This document shows, piece by piece, positions 27,131 to 36,939 of a stretch of DNA of 64,000 nt. A program made the position numbers and the translations under genes. The notes below the pieces were generated by a model. It ran no database searches. It was given only the letters and a program-made list of their open reading frames with translations, and was not told the DNA's origin. Source of the DNA: Bdellovibrionaceae bacterium UBA6502 (GTDB taxonomy: Bacteria > Bdellovibrionota > Bdellovibrionia > Bdellovibrionales > UBA840). The stretch lies in the NCBI GenBank assembly GCA_002436415.1, contig DJMA01000028.1, positions 124,001-188,000 of the forward strand. The letters run 5' to 3'. Every line of letters starts with the position of its first letter. The first letter of the stretch is position 1.

Positions 27131-28600
27131 CTAATCTAAAAACCTCAGTGGCATAGGCATATCTACGGATTCAACCACCTCTTTATCGATGGTAAACACT
27201 CTAACCGTGTTGGTTTTAGCACCACTGCGAATCGGTTGTCCCATAGTTAAAACTACCTTTTCACCAAAATCCGCCAAACCAAGTGCGTGAATTTTACTTT
27301 GCAGCCTTGCAATTAAACTCTCTACATCATCATAAGGCTCGATCTTAATGGTTTGAATTCCCCAAACCAATTCGAGTCTATTTAAAGTGTCAGTAATATG
27401 AGTAGCAGCAATAATTTGCGCTTTCGGTCTAAAACCAGAAATAAAGGTGGCGGTTTTTCCTGAAGTGGTTAAACAAAGAATCACCTTAGCATCTAAAACT
27501 TCAGCAGTTAGAGAGGCGCTAGCAGCAATACTCTCAGGAACCGTTTCAAAATTACTCTTCTTTTTACGAATGTAATAAGAAGCAGATTCCTTTTCCACTT
27601 CCATAGAGATTTCATGCATTGTAGATACACATTCCGCTGGGAAGTTTCCTGCTGCCGATTCAGCAGACAGCATTAAGGCATCAGTACCGTCTAAAATTGC
27701 ATTTGCCACATCAGTAATTTCTGCTCGTGTTGGACGCGGGTTATTAACCATAGAATCTAACATTTGCGTTGCCGTAATCACTGGTTTCATTTGGCGATTA
27801 CATTCTTTTATGATTTTCTTCTGAACAGAGGCTAAGCGAGTTTGACCTATCTCAATAGCCAAGTCTCCCCTAGCAACCATGATAGCATCTGATTTTTTAA
27901 CAATCCTCTGCAAATCATCTAATGCCTCAAGCATTTCAATTTTTGCAACGGTTTTTGTTTTAGGACTTTTTTCGTCCACAAGCTTTCTCAAACGAAGCAT
28001 ATCCTCACTAGAACGAACAAAGCTCAAAGCGACATAATCTACCTGCTGCTCTAAGCCAAAGGCTAAATCTTTTAAATCTTTTTCAGTCAGACAATCCACA
28101 GATAAATTGGCACCAGGAACATTCATTCCCTTACGATCTTTTAACTTGCCACCGTAAATCACGGTCGCATTTACTATATCACCTTCAACGGAATCAACCG
28201 CCAATTCAATCAAACCGTCATCTAAAAGAATTCTTTCTCCTTGAGAAACGTCTTTGTGAAGAGTTGGAAAATCTGTAGAGATATCACTTCCTTTTCCCAA
28301 TTCAAAAGATGGAGAAATTCGAACTTTCTGCCCAACCTCTAGAGAAATAAAACCGTTCTCAAACTTACCTACACGAATCTTCGGCCCCTGCAAATCTTGT
28401 AAAATAGAAACAGGCGCTCTCAACTCTTTGGATAGCTCTCTCAGATTTTTAATCACCTGAATATGATCTTCATGACTTCCGTGGGAAAAATTAAGGCGGG
28501 CAACATTCATTCCCGCTTCGATTAATGATTTCAATTTCTCTTTGCTGTTACTAGCGGGGCCAATGGTGGCCACCACTTTAACTCTACGTTGTGCTAACAT
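27131..28600 (-). CDS. pyk: Pyruvate kinase
   Basis: Final ATP-yielding step of glycolysis. 489 residues. N-terminal KVVATIGPASNS, MNVARLNFSHGSHEDH, B-domain insertion (about 70-170), catalytic Lys region TVAKIEMLEALDDL, MVARGDLAIEIG, and the family signature around ATQMLDSM with NPRPTRAEITDVANAILDG. C-terminal allosteric domain is complete. ATG at 28600 lies 17 bases after the coiled-coil gene on the same strand, with a weak ribosome site. The 3' end is 3 bases from the convergent cNMP-binding gene. Confidence 0.97.
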   Translation of the reverse strand: MLAQRRVKVVATIGPASNSKEKLKSLIEAGMNVARLNFSHGSHEDHIQVIKNLRELSKELRAPVSILQDLQGPKIRVGKFENGFISLEVGQKVRISPSFELGKGSDISTDFPTLHKDVSQGERILLDDGLIELAVDSVEGDIVNATVIYGGKLKDRKGMNVPGANLSVDCLTEKDLKDLAFGLEQQVDYVALSFVRSSEDMLRLRKLVDEKSPKTKTVAKIEMLEALDDLQRIVKKSDAIMVARGDLAIEIGQTRLASVQKKIIKECNRQMKPVITATQMLDSMVNNPRPTRAEITDVANAILDGTDALMLSAESAAGNFPAECVSTMHEISMEVEKESASYYIRKKKSNFETVPESIAASASLTAEVLDAKVILCLTTSGKTATFISGFRPKAQIIAATHITDTLNRLELVWGIQTIKIEPYDDVESLIARLQSKIHALGLADFGEKVVLTMGQPIRSGAKTNTVRVFTIDKEVVESVDMPMPLRFLD

Positions 28601-28617
28601 ATTTTAAATCTTTCGTT

Positions 28618-30276
28618 TTAAGCTTTTGTTTGACTTCTTACGAGCTGCTCCATTTCACGGCGGTGCCTTTTCTCAAGGTTTTCCATAGACTCTGCGTGCT
28701 GCTCTTTTAGTTGAGATAACCTTACTTCGGCTTGAAGTCTAGTGCTTTCTAAGTTTCTAATGTTTTCCTTTGATCTTGCTCGCATATCAGCACGATGCTT
28801 CTTCTCCATCTCACGACTGCTAGATTGCTGTGCATCTTTTAATTCTTGAATCTTCTTCTCGTAACTCAACTGCATATGGGCCAACTTTTCACGATTTGAT
28901 TTATCAATTTCTTTAAAACGCTCTTTGTATTGATTAACTACTAGGCGTTGCTCTGACTTTAATGTATCGCGAAGTTCTTTCATATCCGCTTGATTAGAAG
29001 TACGAATCTCTTTAATTGCAGTCTCATAGTAATTTCTGAGCTTTTCCTCAGAGGTTTGCTTTAACTGCGTCAATTGATCGATTCTTTCCTCATACTCCGC
29101 TTTAAGCTGCTGGTTTTTCAAATCTCTTGTCCAAACCTGCTCCTCGATATTTTCCTCTTGCTTAACCTTAAGGTTGTGCATTTCGCCGCGATATCTACGA
29201 TTTAACTGATTTACCAGTTCATTTTTCTCTTTGTTGAGCTCACGAATGTCTTTAGTGTGCTCATCCTTCATACTCGCCAGAGAAAGAAGCCTTTGCTCTT
29301 CCAATTTTTGATTAGAATCACGCATCTGATCTTTCACGTTTTGCACCTGAGCTGCATTGCTAGCTTTGTTTGCAATTAGCTTACTCTGGTAATCAATGTC
29401 TTTTTTGCGGATTTCTGATTTCAAAGAACTTTCACGATTGGATAAACGCCTCGTTACATCTTCTTTAAAATCCGCTCTGGCCTCTTCGGAAGATTGTACA
29501 TAGTCACGAATGGCTTGTTGGTATTTATCCTTAACCCTTTGAATCCCCTCAGAGTGCTGCTCTTGTTGCACTTTCTGGACCGTATCATTTAATTTACGAT
29601 CACTTTCAATGGTAGTTTGAAAGTCTTTAGACATCTTTTCTGCCTGAAACTTTTTGGCACGCTCTAAATCAGATATTGCATTTTCGGAAGTTTTTCTTAG
29701 GTCTTCGTATTGCCTTTGCTTATCATTTAACTGGCGACGGTGAGAGCTTTTTAATGAATTCGTAGACTTCTCATGAGCCTCTCTAAGCTCATTGGTTTTC
29801 TTTTTCATAGCCTCATTTTGCCCGCGCAATGAGCTATCTACGTATTCCTGGTATTCTCTATCTTTTTCTTGAATTTGCGTCTCATAAGAATTTCGAAGAA
29901 GTTGCTTTTGGGAACTAGAAACTTCTTTTTGTCTTTCAATTTCTTGCTCATAATTTTTACGACTGTTCGTCATTTTGGATTCATAACTCTCAGTCAATCC
30001 ACCGAGACGATTTTGATAGGTTTTTTGCAGCTTCTGAATTTCGCCTTGGTAATACTCATCTTTTTCACTTAAAGCCACACGACTTCCCTGGCGCATTCCA
30101 TCCATTCGCTTCTGATGCTCTTCTTTTAAAGTGCGAACCTCATCAACATGACGTTGACGAATATCAGCAACCTCTTTGCGATGTCGTTTTTCCGCTTGAG
30201 CGTATTTCTTTCTGTGCTCGCGATCACGATTTTCAACCAAACGTCCATCAGATCCAGAACTAGAAATTGAAGCCAT
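28618..30276 (-). CDS. Long cytoplasmic coiled-coil protein
   Basis: 552 residues, almost entirely alpha-helical heptad-like sequence rich in Arg, Lys, Glu and Gln, with only the first 15 residues (MASISSSGSDGRLVEN) non-helical. No signal peptide, no membrane segment, no Cys and no catalytic motif. Aromatic residues recur as YE or YQ within repeats of about 25-30 residues. The ATG at 30276 has a near-perfect GGGAGGAG and is chosen over a TTG at 30294. Size and layout resemble bacterial intermediate-filament-like proteins such as Ccrp of Bdellovibrio, but I cannot show homology. Located just before pyk, possibly co-transcribed. Confidence 0.75.
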   Translation of the reverse strand: MASISSSGSDGRLVENRDREHRKKYAQAEKRHRKEVADIRQRHVDEVRTLKEEHQKRMDGMRQGSRVALSEKDEYYQGEIQKLQKTYQNRLGGLTESYESKMTNSRKNYEQEIERQKEVSSSQKQLLRNSYETQIQEKDREYQEYVDSSLRGQNEAMKKKTNELREAHEKSTNSLKSSHRRQLNDKQRQYEDLRKTSENAISDLERAKKFQAEKMSKDFQTTIESDRKLNDTVQKVQQEQHSEGIQRVKDKYQQAIRDYVQSSEEARADFKEDVTRRLSNRESSLKSEIRKKDIDYQSKLIANKASNAAQVQNVKDQMRDSNQKLEEQRLLSLASMKDEHTKDIRELNKEKNELVNQLNRRYRGEMHNLKVKQEENIEEQVWTRDLKNQQLKAEYEERIDQLTQLKQTSEEKLRNYYETAIKEIRTSNQADMKELRDTLKSEQRLVVNQYKERFKEIDKSNREKLAHMQLSYEKKIQELKDAQQSSSREMEKKHRADMRARSKENIRNLESTRLQAEVRLSQLKEQHAESMENLEKRHRREMEQLVRSQTKA

Positions 30277-30383
30277 ATCTCCTCCCTGAGACAATTCTGC
30301 TGTTTTAGTTTAGCACAATTGCATTTCGCAAAGGAACGGGCCTATATATATAAAGACTAAATCAAGACACTATCTAGACCATC

Positions 30384-30435
30384 GTCTTAGTGAAACCCCT
30401 GAAAAACGAAGGTTTTTTTAGCAAAAAACTAAGAC
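30384..30435. repeat. Nested inverted repeat between two minus-strand genes
   Basis: GTCTTAGT (30384-30391) pairs with ACTAAGAC (30428-30435), and AACC/GGTT can pair inside, giving a hairpin of about 52 bases. It lies between the lipoprotein gene and the coiled-coil gene. It lacks a minus-strand T run, so termination is uncertain; it could be a leader structure. The same gap holds the 10-base palindrome TTAGGCCTAA at 30520-30529. Confidence 0.4.
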
Positions 30436-30530
30436 TTAGAGCTTTAAGTATCTATTTTTTAAGCGAAAGAAATTAATGAGCCTCAAAAATAAAAAACCAA
30501 TAAACTTTGACTAAAATCCTTAGGCCTAAA

Positions 30531-33500
30531 TTATTTTAAAATCTCTTTTAACATCTCTTCGTGTTGTGAAATTAAAACACCTAGGTGGTTCTTGGCGTTT
30601 TGATCCATAAAAGACTGAGCCGTTTTCGACGAACGAATCTCATTAAGGTAACGATAAGCTAGGGCCAAAAGATATGGCGGCCATTTTTTACCTTGGGTAT
30701 AATAGCCTAAGCTTGGGTCTAAAAATTTATGATTTAATTGGTAGTAGTTATCCAAAGCAGACCACACAAAAACCTCAGCGCCCCACATTTCGTTGGCCTT
30801 CAAAAGAGCACGGTCCACAAGTAGCTGTGTCTCTAAGCTTTTTTCACCGAAGGCAGTGTCTGTTTTTAAATTGTAGTGATCATAAAAAAGATAATCATCA
30901 TCGCGCATTCGAGAACTAATAAAGTTAGCCATACCAATGTACAATTTTCTTAAAAGATCAGTAGCTTTTCTCAACTCAGTAAGTGTTGCCTGACCAGTTT
31001 CAGGATTCACATAAATCATGGTACTACTGCGAGATAAACCAATTCGCTCACTCGTCTCGATAAACTCACCTAAGGCCAACATATAGCGCGCCATTTCGGC
31101 CGCATTTACAAGAGTATCTTTTTTGCCATCAACAAAAGACACTAAAGCTGCTGAGGTAACTTTACTGGCAATGCTGGATCTATTTTCTTCAGTGATCTGC
31201 AAAGCATTGCGATCAATATCAAAAAGTAGCAAGCCATCTTTGTGTAGATTTCTCAGAATTACAGAAGCAAGGCCAAGCCCCAACTCAGGAACTTTTGGAA
31301 AAAAAGAAGCGCCTTCATAATCGATATTATGTAATTTAAAATCTAAAGAACTCTCTTCAAAATCGGCCAACATCTCCATTAAATAACGCCCCGATTGCAA
31401 CAAAGAAGCTTGGTTGGAAACCGAAAAATTACGATGCTCTGGAACCAATCCCAATTCAAAGTAGGAGGTTTTAGGATCTAACCAAATTTGATCTGGAGCG
31501 GAAAACACTTCATCTTCATAGCCATAAGTAAAAATATCCAAACGCTTTGGACTTAAAGAACTAAGATTGGTAATTAGGCTCCCAGTTAAACGACCAAAAT
31601 AATCCCTGGTCCCCATAAGACTTACAGCTTTATTAACCAATTCAAAGGCTTTCTTAGAGTCTGAACCAAACTTAGCCAATGAAGTCTGTAAATTTGGTTT
31701 TAAATTTTCACGAGTCCAAAAGCCCAAAATTCTGGCTGATAAACTAGAGTTGATTGCTTCCGATCCTGTTAAAAAGTAAGCCGATGAAGGATTGTGGCGA
31801 CGAAACTCCCAAGTATCCAAACCAAAAACCGCTTTTACTTTGGCCGCTTCATAAAGGTTAAAACTCTTTACCGGTGAGTCTTGTAGAATCTTAGTACCAA
31901 TTTCTTTTTTAGCGATTGATTTTAATTGATAGTAAAACTCCTTCGGCTCGTACTTACTATCCTCTAAAGTTTTCAAAATTGTATTTTCAATGATCTTATC
32001 AAAACTCGAAAGCTCATCGGCCAATCGCAAACTCACCTTCTTCAAAAAAGCCTCATTTACAGATTGATCAATTTGGTCAATGAAAAGACCAATTCCCGTA
32101 TCGCCCACATGGTCACGTATCAATGCACTAGTAGTCTTTTTAATTGGACTGGTAATGTAACGCCACCAATTACTCTCCACCTCTGGATGATCCGCATCAA
32201 CCTTTGCAAGCCAGTCTAGATCCTCTTCGTTCATCATAAACAAAGCATAAACCAATCCTTTTCCACCAAAAACTTTTGCCAGTTCTTCTACTTTAAAAAA
32301 GAACCTTTGGTAAGACCACTCCAGATCAGGGTATTCATCGCAATTGCCGGGCTTTTGACCGTGAGACATATATAAGTTGTATATGAAATCTTGAACCGGA
32401 TTTGAGTTTGGCAAGACCATCGATGTTGGCATCACACAACCTGCTCTTTTCACTTTTTCATAAAGTGCGTCGAACTCTTTTTGGATTTGCGCCCTTTTGT
32501 AACGCCAAATTTTAATGATGATAGTCTGACTTAAAGCCAAACGTAAATCTTCCGAGCTACTAGGTTTTTCAATTAACTCGATCTGACGACGGATGTCTTC
32601 GGGAAACTCTACCTCGGAACGAACCATACTTATAATGCTATCTGGAAACAAATTTGCAGATTCCAAACGATCTAAAACCTGGTTAAACAACTCCACGTTT
32701 TTAGGAAGATTTGTAGTTCGCATTTGATCCATATTACTTTTCGCAAATTCAATCAAAGGACCTAAACCGTCAATTTGCTTTTGAACTGCGGAAACAGCTT
32801 TTTCATCCACGCCTTCACGACGAAGCGCATCCACCAGTAAAACCAATTCGTTTTCTAGTTTTTGAATCACTAAAGCCGGACGCAACCACTCGTCTTGATT
32901 GGTTGGCTTTGGAATATTAATGGATATATTTTTAAACGCCCGCCCCACCTGTTTTTCAATGTCTTGAAAACTCTTTGACCATAACTGATAAATATTACCG
33001 CCATAAAGCCCTAGAGCTGTTTCTAAATAGGCTGAGTTCTCCACTTCGAACTTTAAAGAATTTGCATCTTCCAGGTAAAAGCGATCAATAAGGCTCTGCG
33101 CTTGATAGCTAAGCTCTTGCTTTGATTCATTCATTGGCTCAAACTCAGCCTTTAAAAAATCTAAGAGTTCTTTTTCGAACTCATAGCTGTGTTTTTCTTT
33201 GGAAAAACTTTTCCTCGGTAAAGCTGCGATCAGCTCTTGTTTCTTCTGATTTATGTCACCATATAGAAAGCGTGTGGAACTTAGCTTTTTAGCAAAGTTT
33301 AGCCACTCTGTTTCATTCTTTGTTACTAGATTGGAAAAAGGCCTTATTTCGCCAAAAGCACCATAAACTCCATTCACTCGATCTCTAAAATTTTGCAGAC
33401 CCACGGAGTCTTGCAGTTCTACCACAGCCAATAACTCATTCAAATAATCTAGGCTTTTGGTATTAAGGCTTTTAATAGGGCTTGCTAGCATCTCCTGCAA

Positions 33501-33812
33501 CTCCCCTATATTATAAATTTCTTTTCGAATTTTATAGGCAAGCTGATGACTGCGTTTTTCCAGTAAGTTTCTTGGCGCCTGTAAGCTCTCTAGAATATCT
33601 AAGCTGGTATAAAAAATTTGCTCCGAGCCAATCACTTCTCTAAATTTCATCAAGTCAGAAATATCCAATGAGTAGTTTTTAGAATCCACATCATTGAGTG
33701 ACGGGCCAAAGCTCTCAAATTCAGAGCGATCACCAAAATCGCGATCACTCGATTGAGGACTACATGCCATGACAATGAACAATAAAAGGCATAACTTAAC
33801 AAACTTTATCAA
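30531..33812 (-). CDS. Large predicted outer-membrane lipoprotein, orphan
   Basis: 1093 residues. Type II signal peptide with lipobox VMAC, lipidated Cys17, and Ser at +2, which predicts outer-membrane sorting. The rest is mixed helical with no transmembrane segment; several tracts look coiled (around 100-330) and the C-terminal half has Trp/Tyr-rich segments (AYRYLNEIRSSK near the end). I do not recognise a domain. ATG at 33812 overlaps the stop of the upstream beta-barrel gene by 4 bases, so the two are translationally coupled and probably form one complex at the outer membrane. Confidence 0.75.
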   Translation of the reverse strand: MIKFVKLCLLLFIVMACSPQSSDRDFGDRSEFESFGPSLNDVDSKNYSLDISDLMKFREVIGSEQIFYTSLDILESLQAPRNLLEKRSHQLAYKIRKEIYNIGELQEMLASPIKSLNTKSLDYLNELLAVVELQDSVGLQNFRDRVNGVYGAFGEIRPFSNLVTKNETEWLNFAKKLSSTRFLYGDINQKKQELIAALPRKSFSKEKHSYEFEKELLDFLKAEFEPMNESKQELSYQAQSLIDRFYLEDANSLKFEVENSAYLETALGLYGGNIYQLWSKSFQDIEKQVGRAFKNISINIPKPTNQDEWLRPALVIQKLENELVLLVDALRREGVDEKAVSAVQKQIDGLGPLIEFAKSNMDQMRTTNLPKNVELFNQVLDRLESANLFPDSIISMVRSEVEFPEDIRRQIELIEKPSSSEDLRLALSQTIIIKIWRYKRAQIQKEFDALYEKVKRAGCVMPTSMVLPNSNPVQDFIYNLYMSHGQKPGNCDEYPDLEWSYQRFFFKVEELAKVFGGKGLVYALFMMNEEDLDWLAKVDADHPEVESNWWRYITSPIKKTTSALIRDHVGDTGIGLFIDQIDQSVNEAFLKKVSLRLADELSSFDKIIENTILKTLEDSKYEPKEFYYQLKSIAKKEIGTKILQDSPVKSFNLYEAAKVKAVFGLDTWEFRRHNPSSAYFLTGSEAINSSLSARILGFWTRENLKPNLQTSLAKFGSDSKKAFELVNKAVSLMGTRDYFGRLTGSLITNLSSLSPKRLDIFTYGYEDEVFSAPDQIWLDPKTSYFELGLVPEHRNFSVSNQASLLQSGRYLMEMLADFEESSLDFKLHNIDYEGASFFPKVPELGLGLASVILRNLHKDGLLLFDIDRNALQITEENRSSIASKVTSAALVSFVDGKKDTLVNAAEMARYMLALGEFIETSERIGLSRSSTMIYVNPETGQATLTELRKATDLLRKLYIGMANFISSRMRDDDYLFYDHYNLKTDTAFGEKSLETQLLVDRALLKANEMWGAEVFVWSALDNYYQLNHKFLDPSLGYYTQGKKWPPYLLALAYRYLNEIRSSKTAQSFMDQNAKNHLGVLISQHEEMLKEILK

Positions 33813-35164
33813 AACATCACCGCCAGATTTAGTTCGTGAGTTAATTGTCTCTCAACATTTTTTCCACTCACAAGGTCTGAGTAGCTATAGCTTAAACTCA
33901 ATGGGATAGGAAATTTTTTACGTAAAAACCGATCCACAGTGCTATAAGATAGTGTGCCTTGAAACTTTAAAGACTCCACAGAAGTGTTCCTAGACAACAA
34001 AGAATAGTTTCTATCCTCATAACTACCACGATAAGAGTCTTTACTCTTCCATTCCTTGGTAAAACCTGCACCAAGACTTAAATCAGGATTGATTTGGTAA
34101 AAGCTATTAAATTCGTATTTGAGACTGTCGCCAATTTTTCGCTGTAAATTTTCTGTTCTGTCCTCATCAGGTAAAATGTCATTTTCAGACTCAGGAACTC
34201 GCTTATTCACACGATCAGGTACCTGCATTACATAAGCAAGTGCGTTGTGAAACTTAAAATCTTTATAAGTATAACGACTCACAAAAGCATGATCGATGAA
34301 TGTTCTATGAAAAACTGGTAAGTCTAATAAATTATTCGGATCATCCTCTGGCCCAGTGGGTAAATTTATATGAGCACGATACATAAAAGCCCACTTCGGG
34401 TCTTCGTAAAGCAAGAAGCGATTCACAAGTTGAATATCGCCGATGCTACTTTCCCTTTCTTCACCAAGGCATTTTAAATTTTTATCTCGGCATAACTCAG
34501 AAACCTTTGCCGTTAAATTTGCACTGTCTTGTAGTTGTCGATAAGCATCTTCTAAGCGAGCAGAAAAGTTATAGCTATCCCCTCGATAAGAAGAATAAGT
34601 AGATGGCATTGCTGCTTTTATTTGCTCAATATTGTGCTGGCCCGTGTGACGTGCCGAAATTTTTGCTTGGAAATCTACGATAGGCACAGCCACAGCTAAG
34701 GTGTAAGAATTAGTAACTCCATAAGCTAAGATGGGTGCCTTGAAATCAATGCGTGGGTCTCCATCTAAAATCAAATCCCCTAAATAAACTTTGTCTCCAA
34801 GATTATAATCTGGAAACTCGTTATTCATGATCTTTACCAGCTCCACAAACTCTTCATTAATTTGCTGGATCATCTTTGCATCAATTCGTCGACTCATTCG
34901 ATATTGGATAGAACCCAATTGGTAGTTTGAGGAATACTTGTTACCAATTTCAGAAATTACACCCTGACGATACATCAAAGCGCGCACACCTTTTGGCAGA
35001 AGAGAGATATCTTCTAAGGCATGAGTTTCTAAATTTAGAAAAAGGCTCACCATCACAAAGACGATTAAGCACCTTTGGGTAACTGCTAGCAAAATTACTC
35101 CTCTAACAAAATCCTTCGGGATATTAGCCACTTGAGGCCTCGCTGCCAAGATTTTAGAGGGCAT
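33809..35164 (-). CDS. Predicted outer-membrane beta-barrel protein
   Basis: Up to 451 residues. After a hydrophobic segment ending near ETHA, the mature sequence has alternating strands with aromatic girdles, such as WAFMYRAHINLPTGPEDDPNN, FHNALAYVMQVPD, SLGAGFTKEWKSKD and a final strand ELNLAVMF ending in Phe, the usual beta-barrel assembly signal. It resembles transporter-like or phenol-degradation MetA-type barrels in general pattern only. The ATG at 35164 has no ribosome site; a TTG at 35092, preceded by AGAGGAG, would start directly at the signal peptide and may be the true start. Overlaps the lipoprotein gene by 4 bases. Confidence 0.65.
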   Translation of the reverse strand: MPSKILAARPQVANIPKDFVRGVILLAVTQRCLIVFVMVSLFLNLETHALEDISLLPKGVRALMYRQGVISEIGNKYSSNYQLGSIQYRMSRRIDAKMIQQINEEFVELVKIMNNEFPDYNLGDKVYLGDLILDGDPRIDFKAPILAYGVTNSYTLAVAVPIVDFQAKISARHTGQHNIEQIKAAMPSTYSSYRGDSYNFSARLEDAYRQLQDSANLTAKVSELCRDKNLKCLGEERESSIGDIQLVNRFLLYEDPKWAFMYRAHINLPTGPEDDPNNLLDLPVFHRTFIDHAFVSRYTYKDFKFHNALAYVMQVPDRVNKRVPESENDILPDEDRTENLQRKIGDSLKYEFNSFYQINPDLSLGAGFTKEWKSKDSYRGSYEDRNYSLLSRNTSVESLKFQGTLSYSTVDRFLRKKFPIPLSLSYSYSDLVSGKNVERQLTHELNLAVMF

Positions 35165-35287
35165 TTATAGGGTAAGTTTTATAGGAAAAAAATGATGTGG
35201 TAATAATGCCACATTCTACATTCTATTGGCTTTCATTTAGATTTGAGAGGCAATTTTTGAGGATTTTATTAAACAAATTACTTTAAT

Positions 35288-36061
35288 TTACAGGCCTTCA
35301 AACGCTCTGCGTCGTAGCATTTGGCGATAAACTTCTGATTGTTTACGCATTTTTCGCTTTTTTTCCGCTTTTTTACGCTTTTTCTCCACAGCGGCTAAAA
35401 TACGATCTTGCCCAAGGTTTTGATACTCCTTGCTGCTGGCATGAACTTGAGCTGCCCATTGTCTTCGCATTAATACCACGCGATCCCTGAAATTGATCTT
35501 TCCAGAGCGAAAAAACTGCGCCATTTTACGGATTTGTTTTTTAATCATATAAGGCTTTGGAATTCCGGTTTGGGCATAGCCAGTTTTAACACTAACCCCC
35601 TTCATCCAGTTTTCCATTTGCTTTGGTAATAAAATTTTTGATTTATAGTTTTTAGGAAGAAGGTAAACCTCTCCTCCCATCGAACTAACATAAACCTGCT
35701 CTTTATCTCGTGAAATGTATAAAACACAGTCAATACATTCAATACTACCAAACTCCGTGTGCAGGATCCCAGTACCTTCCCACCAAACTTCACCACGAAT
35801 AAGGTGAATGCTATGATCGGCTTTTTTCAAAACACTACTATCACTACCCAGTTGCAAAACTGAATGCTGTAAATCTAGTGGATATTTTCGATGAAAATCA
35901 GTGTCTATCAAACACTCCGAAGAAGGATTGGCAAGGCAGTTGTCAGGAAACTGTCCTGGTTTTTTTTGTAGAGGATAATTGACAATGGCACTCTCATCCA
36001 AAACTTGCGCATTTAAAGAAAATGCAAATAAACCAAAAAGCAAACACCTAAAAAGCATCAC
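35288..36061 (-). CDS. Secreted FecR-like protein with basic tail
   Basis: 257 residues. Signal peptide MMLFRCLLFGLFAFSLNA, then a beta-rich region about residues 70-140 (SIHLIRGEVWWEG, FGSIECIDCVLYIS, SSMGGEVYLLP) with the layout of FecR-type domains, including two Cys three apart. The last 60 residues are very basic, with repeated KKRKKAEKKRKMRK. That suggests binding to a negatively charged polymer (LPS, nucleic acid or peptidoglycan teichoic-like material; inference). Its ATG overlaps the stop of the upstream TPR gene by 4 bases. Confidence 0.65.
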   Translation of the reverse strand: MMLFRCLLFGLFAFSLNAQVLDESAIVNYPLQKKPGQFPDNCLANPSSECLIDTDFHRKYPLDLQHSVLQLGSDSSVLKKADHSIHLIRGEVWWEGTGILHTEFGSIECIDCVLYISRDKEQVYVSSMGGEVYLLPKNYKSKILLPKQMENWMKGVSVKTGYAQTGIPKPYMIKKQIRKMAQFFRSGKINFRDRVVLMRRQWAAQVHASSKEYQNLGQDRILAAVEKKRKKAEKKRKMRKQSEVYRQMLRRRAFEGL

Positions 36062-36729
36062 AATTCGATCCCTTCAAGCATCTTCTCAGCTTGCTTGCGA
36101 AGCTCCTTTTGCTTAAAGCGCTTGCTAACCAATTGGTAATTTAAAATCGCATCATCAGTTCTCTCATACTTTTCATTAATTCTACCTAAGCGAATCAGAG
36201 CATAACCTGTAAGAATATGTTCTGGAAACTGAGAGACTAAAAACTCAATACTAGAAACAGCTTCTTCATAGTTTTTTAGCTGATAATGACATTCGGCTAA
36301 CAAAAACACTGCCTCTGGCAAATGCACACTTTCGGTATAAAAGTTTTGGATTTTTTTAAACTCTACAATAGCCAATTCATACTGTTTGTCTTTATAGAGT
36401 TTTTCCCCTTTTTTAAAAAGTTGCGTTGCCGACTCTAGCTCTATTGGCGAAGGGCTATCCACGATGGAAGCCAAATTTCTCAATGAATAATTGTAGGGTT
36501 GGTTTTTAACCGCTTCAGGAATAAGACCGGCAACGTTTTGTTGAAACTCTCGGTAATGATAATTCACCAAATAGTTTTCCAGTCTCTCTTTTTCCAATTG
36601 CTGCTTAGTGTATTCTAGTTTTTCTTGTAAAAACTTTTCTTCACTATAGTGGTCTTTGTAAATGTAAAATACATTCATCAAACCAATTAAAAGCATTAAA
36701 ATAAAAGTGTTAAAACTTCTCAAACTCAT
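36058..36729 (-). CDS. Membrane-anchored TPR protein
   Basis: 223 residues. One N-terminal membrane segment (about 8-26, FILMLLIGLMNVFYIY), a short coiled coil (30-55), then three tetratricopeptide-like repeats (about 105-220): GEKLYKDKQYELAIVEFKKI, LAECHYQLKNYEEAVSSIEF and LGRINEKYERTDDAILNYQL. Layout is like CpoB/YbgF or outer-membrane assembly scaffolds, but with a membrane anchor instead of a cleaved signal. Probably a periplasmic scaffold for the secreted proteins encoded just downstream, with which it overlaps. Confidence 0.75.
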   Translation of the reverse strand: MSLRSFNTFILMLLIGLMNVFYIYKDHYSEEKFLQEKLEYTKQQLEKERLENYLVNYHYREFQQNVAGLIPEAVKNQPYNYSLRNLASIVDSPSPIELESATQLFKKGEKLYKDKQYELAIVEFKKIQNFYTESVHLPEAVFLLAECHYQLKNYEEAVSSIEFLVSQFPEHILTGYALIRLGRINEKYERTDDAILNYQLVSKRFKQKELRKQAEKMLEGIEL

Positions 36730-36875
36730 GAATTCTCATCGGTTTTTGCCGATTCGAACTAAATCTTTAATGGTCTAGTTTCCCATAAGATAAGTGGCTT
36801 TGAATCATTCTGAGTCAGCTCACAAAACGGACGCGCTATTTGGCGAAATCTTTATCTACTATTTTGACAAAATCA

Positions 36876-36927
36876 GAAAAAAACGAGCCCATTTTGCATT
36901 AAAACAAACTTAAGCTCGTATTTTTTT
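36876..36927 (-). terminator. Rho-independent terminator after the tandem-GYF gene
   Basis: ACGAGC (36883-36888) pairs with GCTCGT (36914-36919) around a 25-base loop, with A and T runs on both sides. It follows the minus-strand tandem-GYF gene by about 12 bases. The long loop makes it weaker than the others here. Confidence 0.65.
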
Positions 36928-36939
36928 ATTAAAGAAGAA

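Noticed and set aside
35288..35470. Basic C-terminus of the FecR-like protein as a frameshifted separate gene
   Set aside because: Frame is continuous with no stop or composition break beyond the Lys/Arg enrichment.
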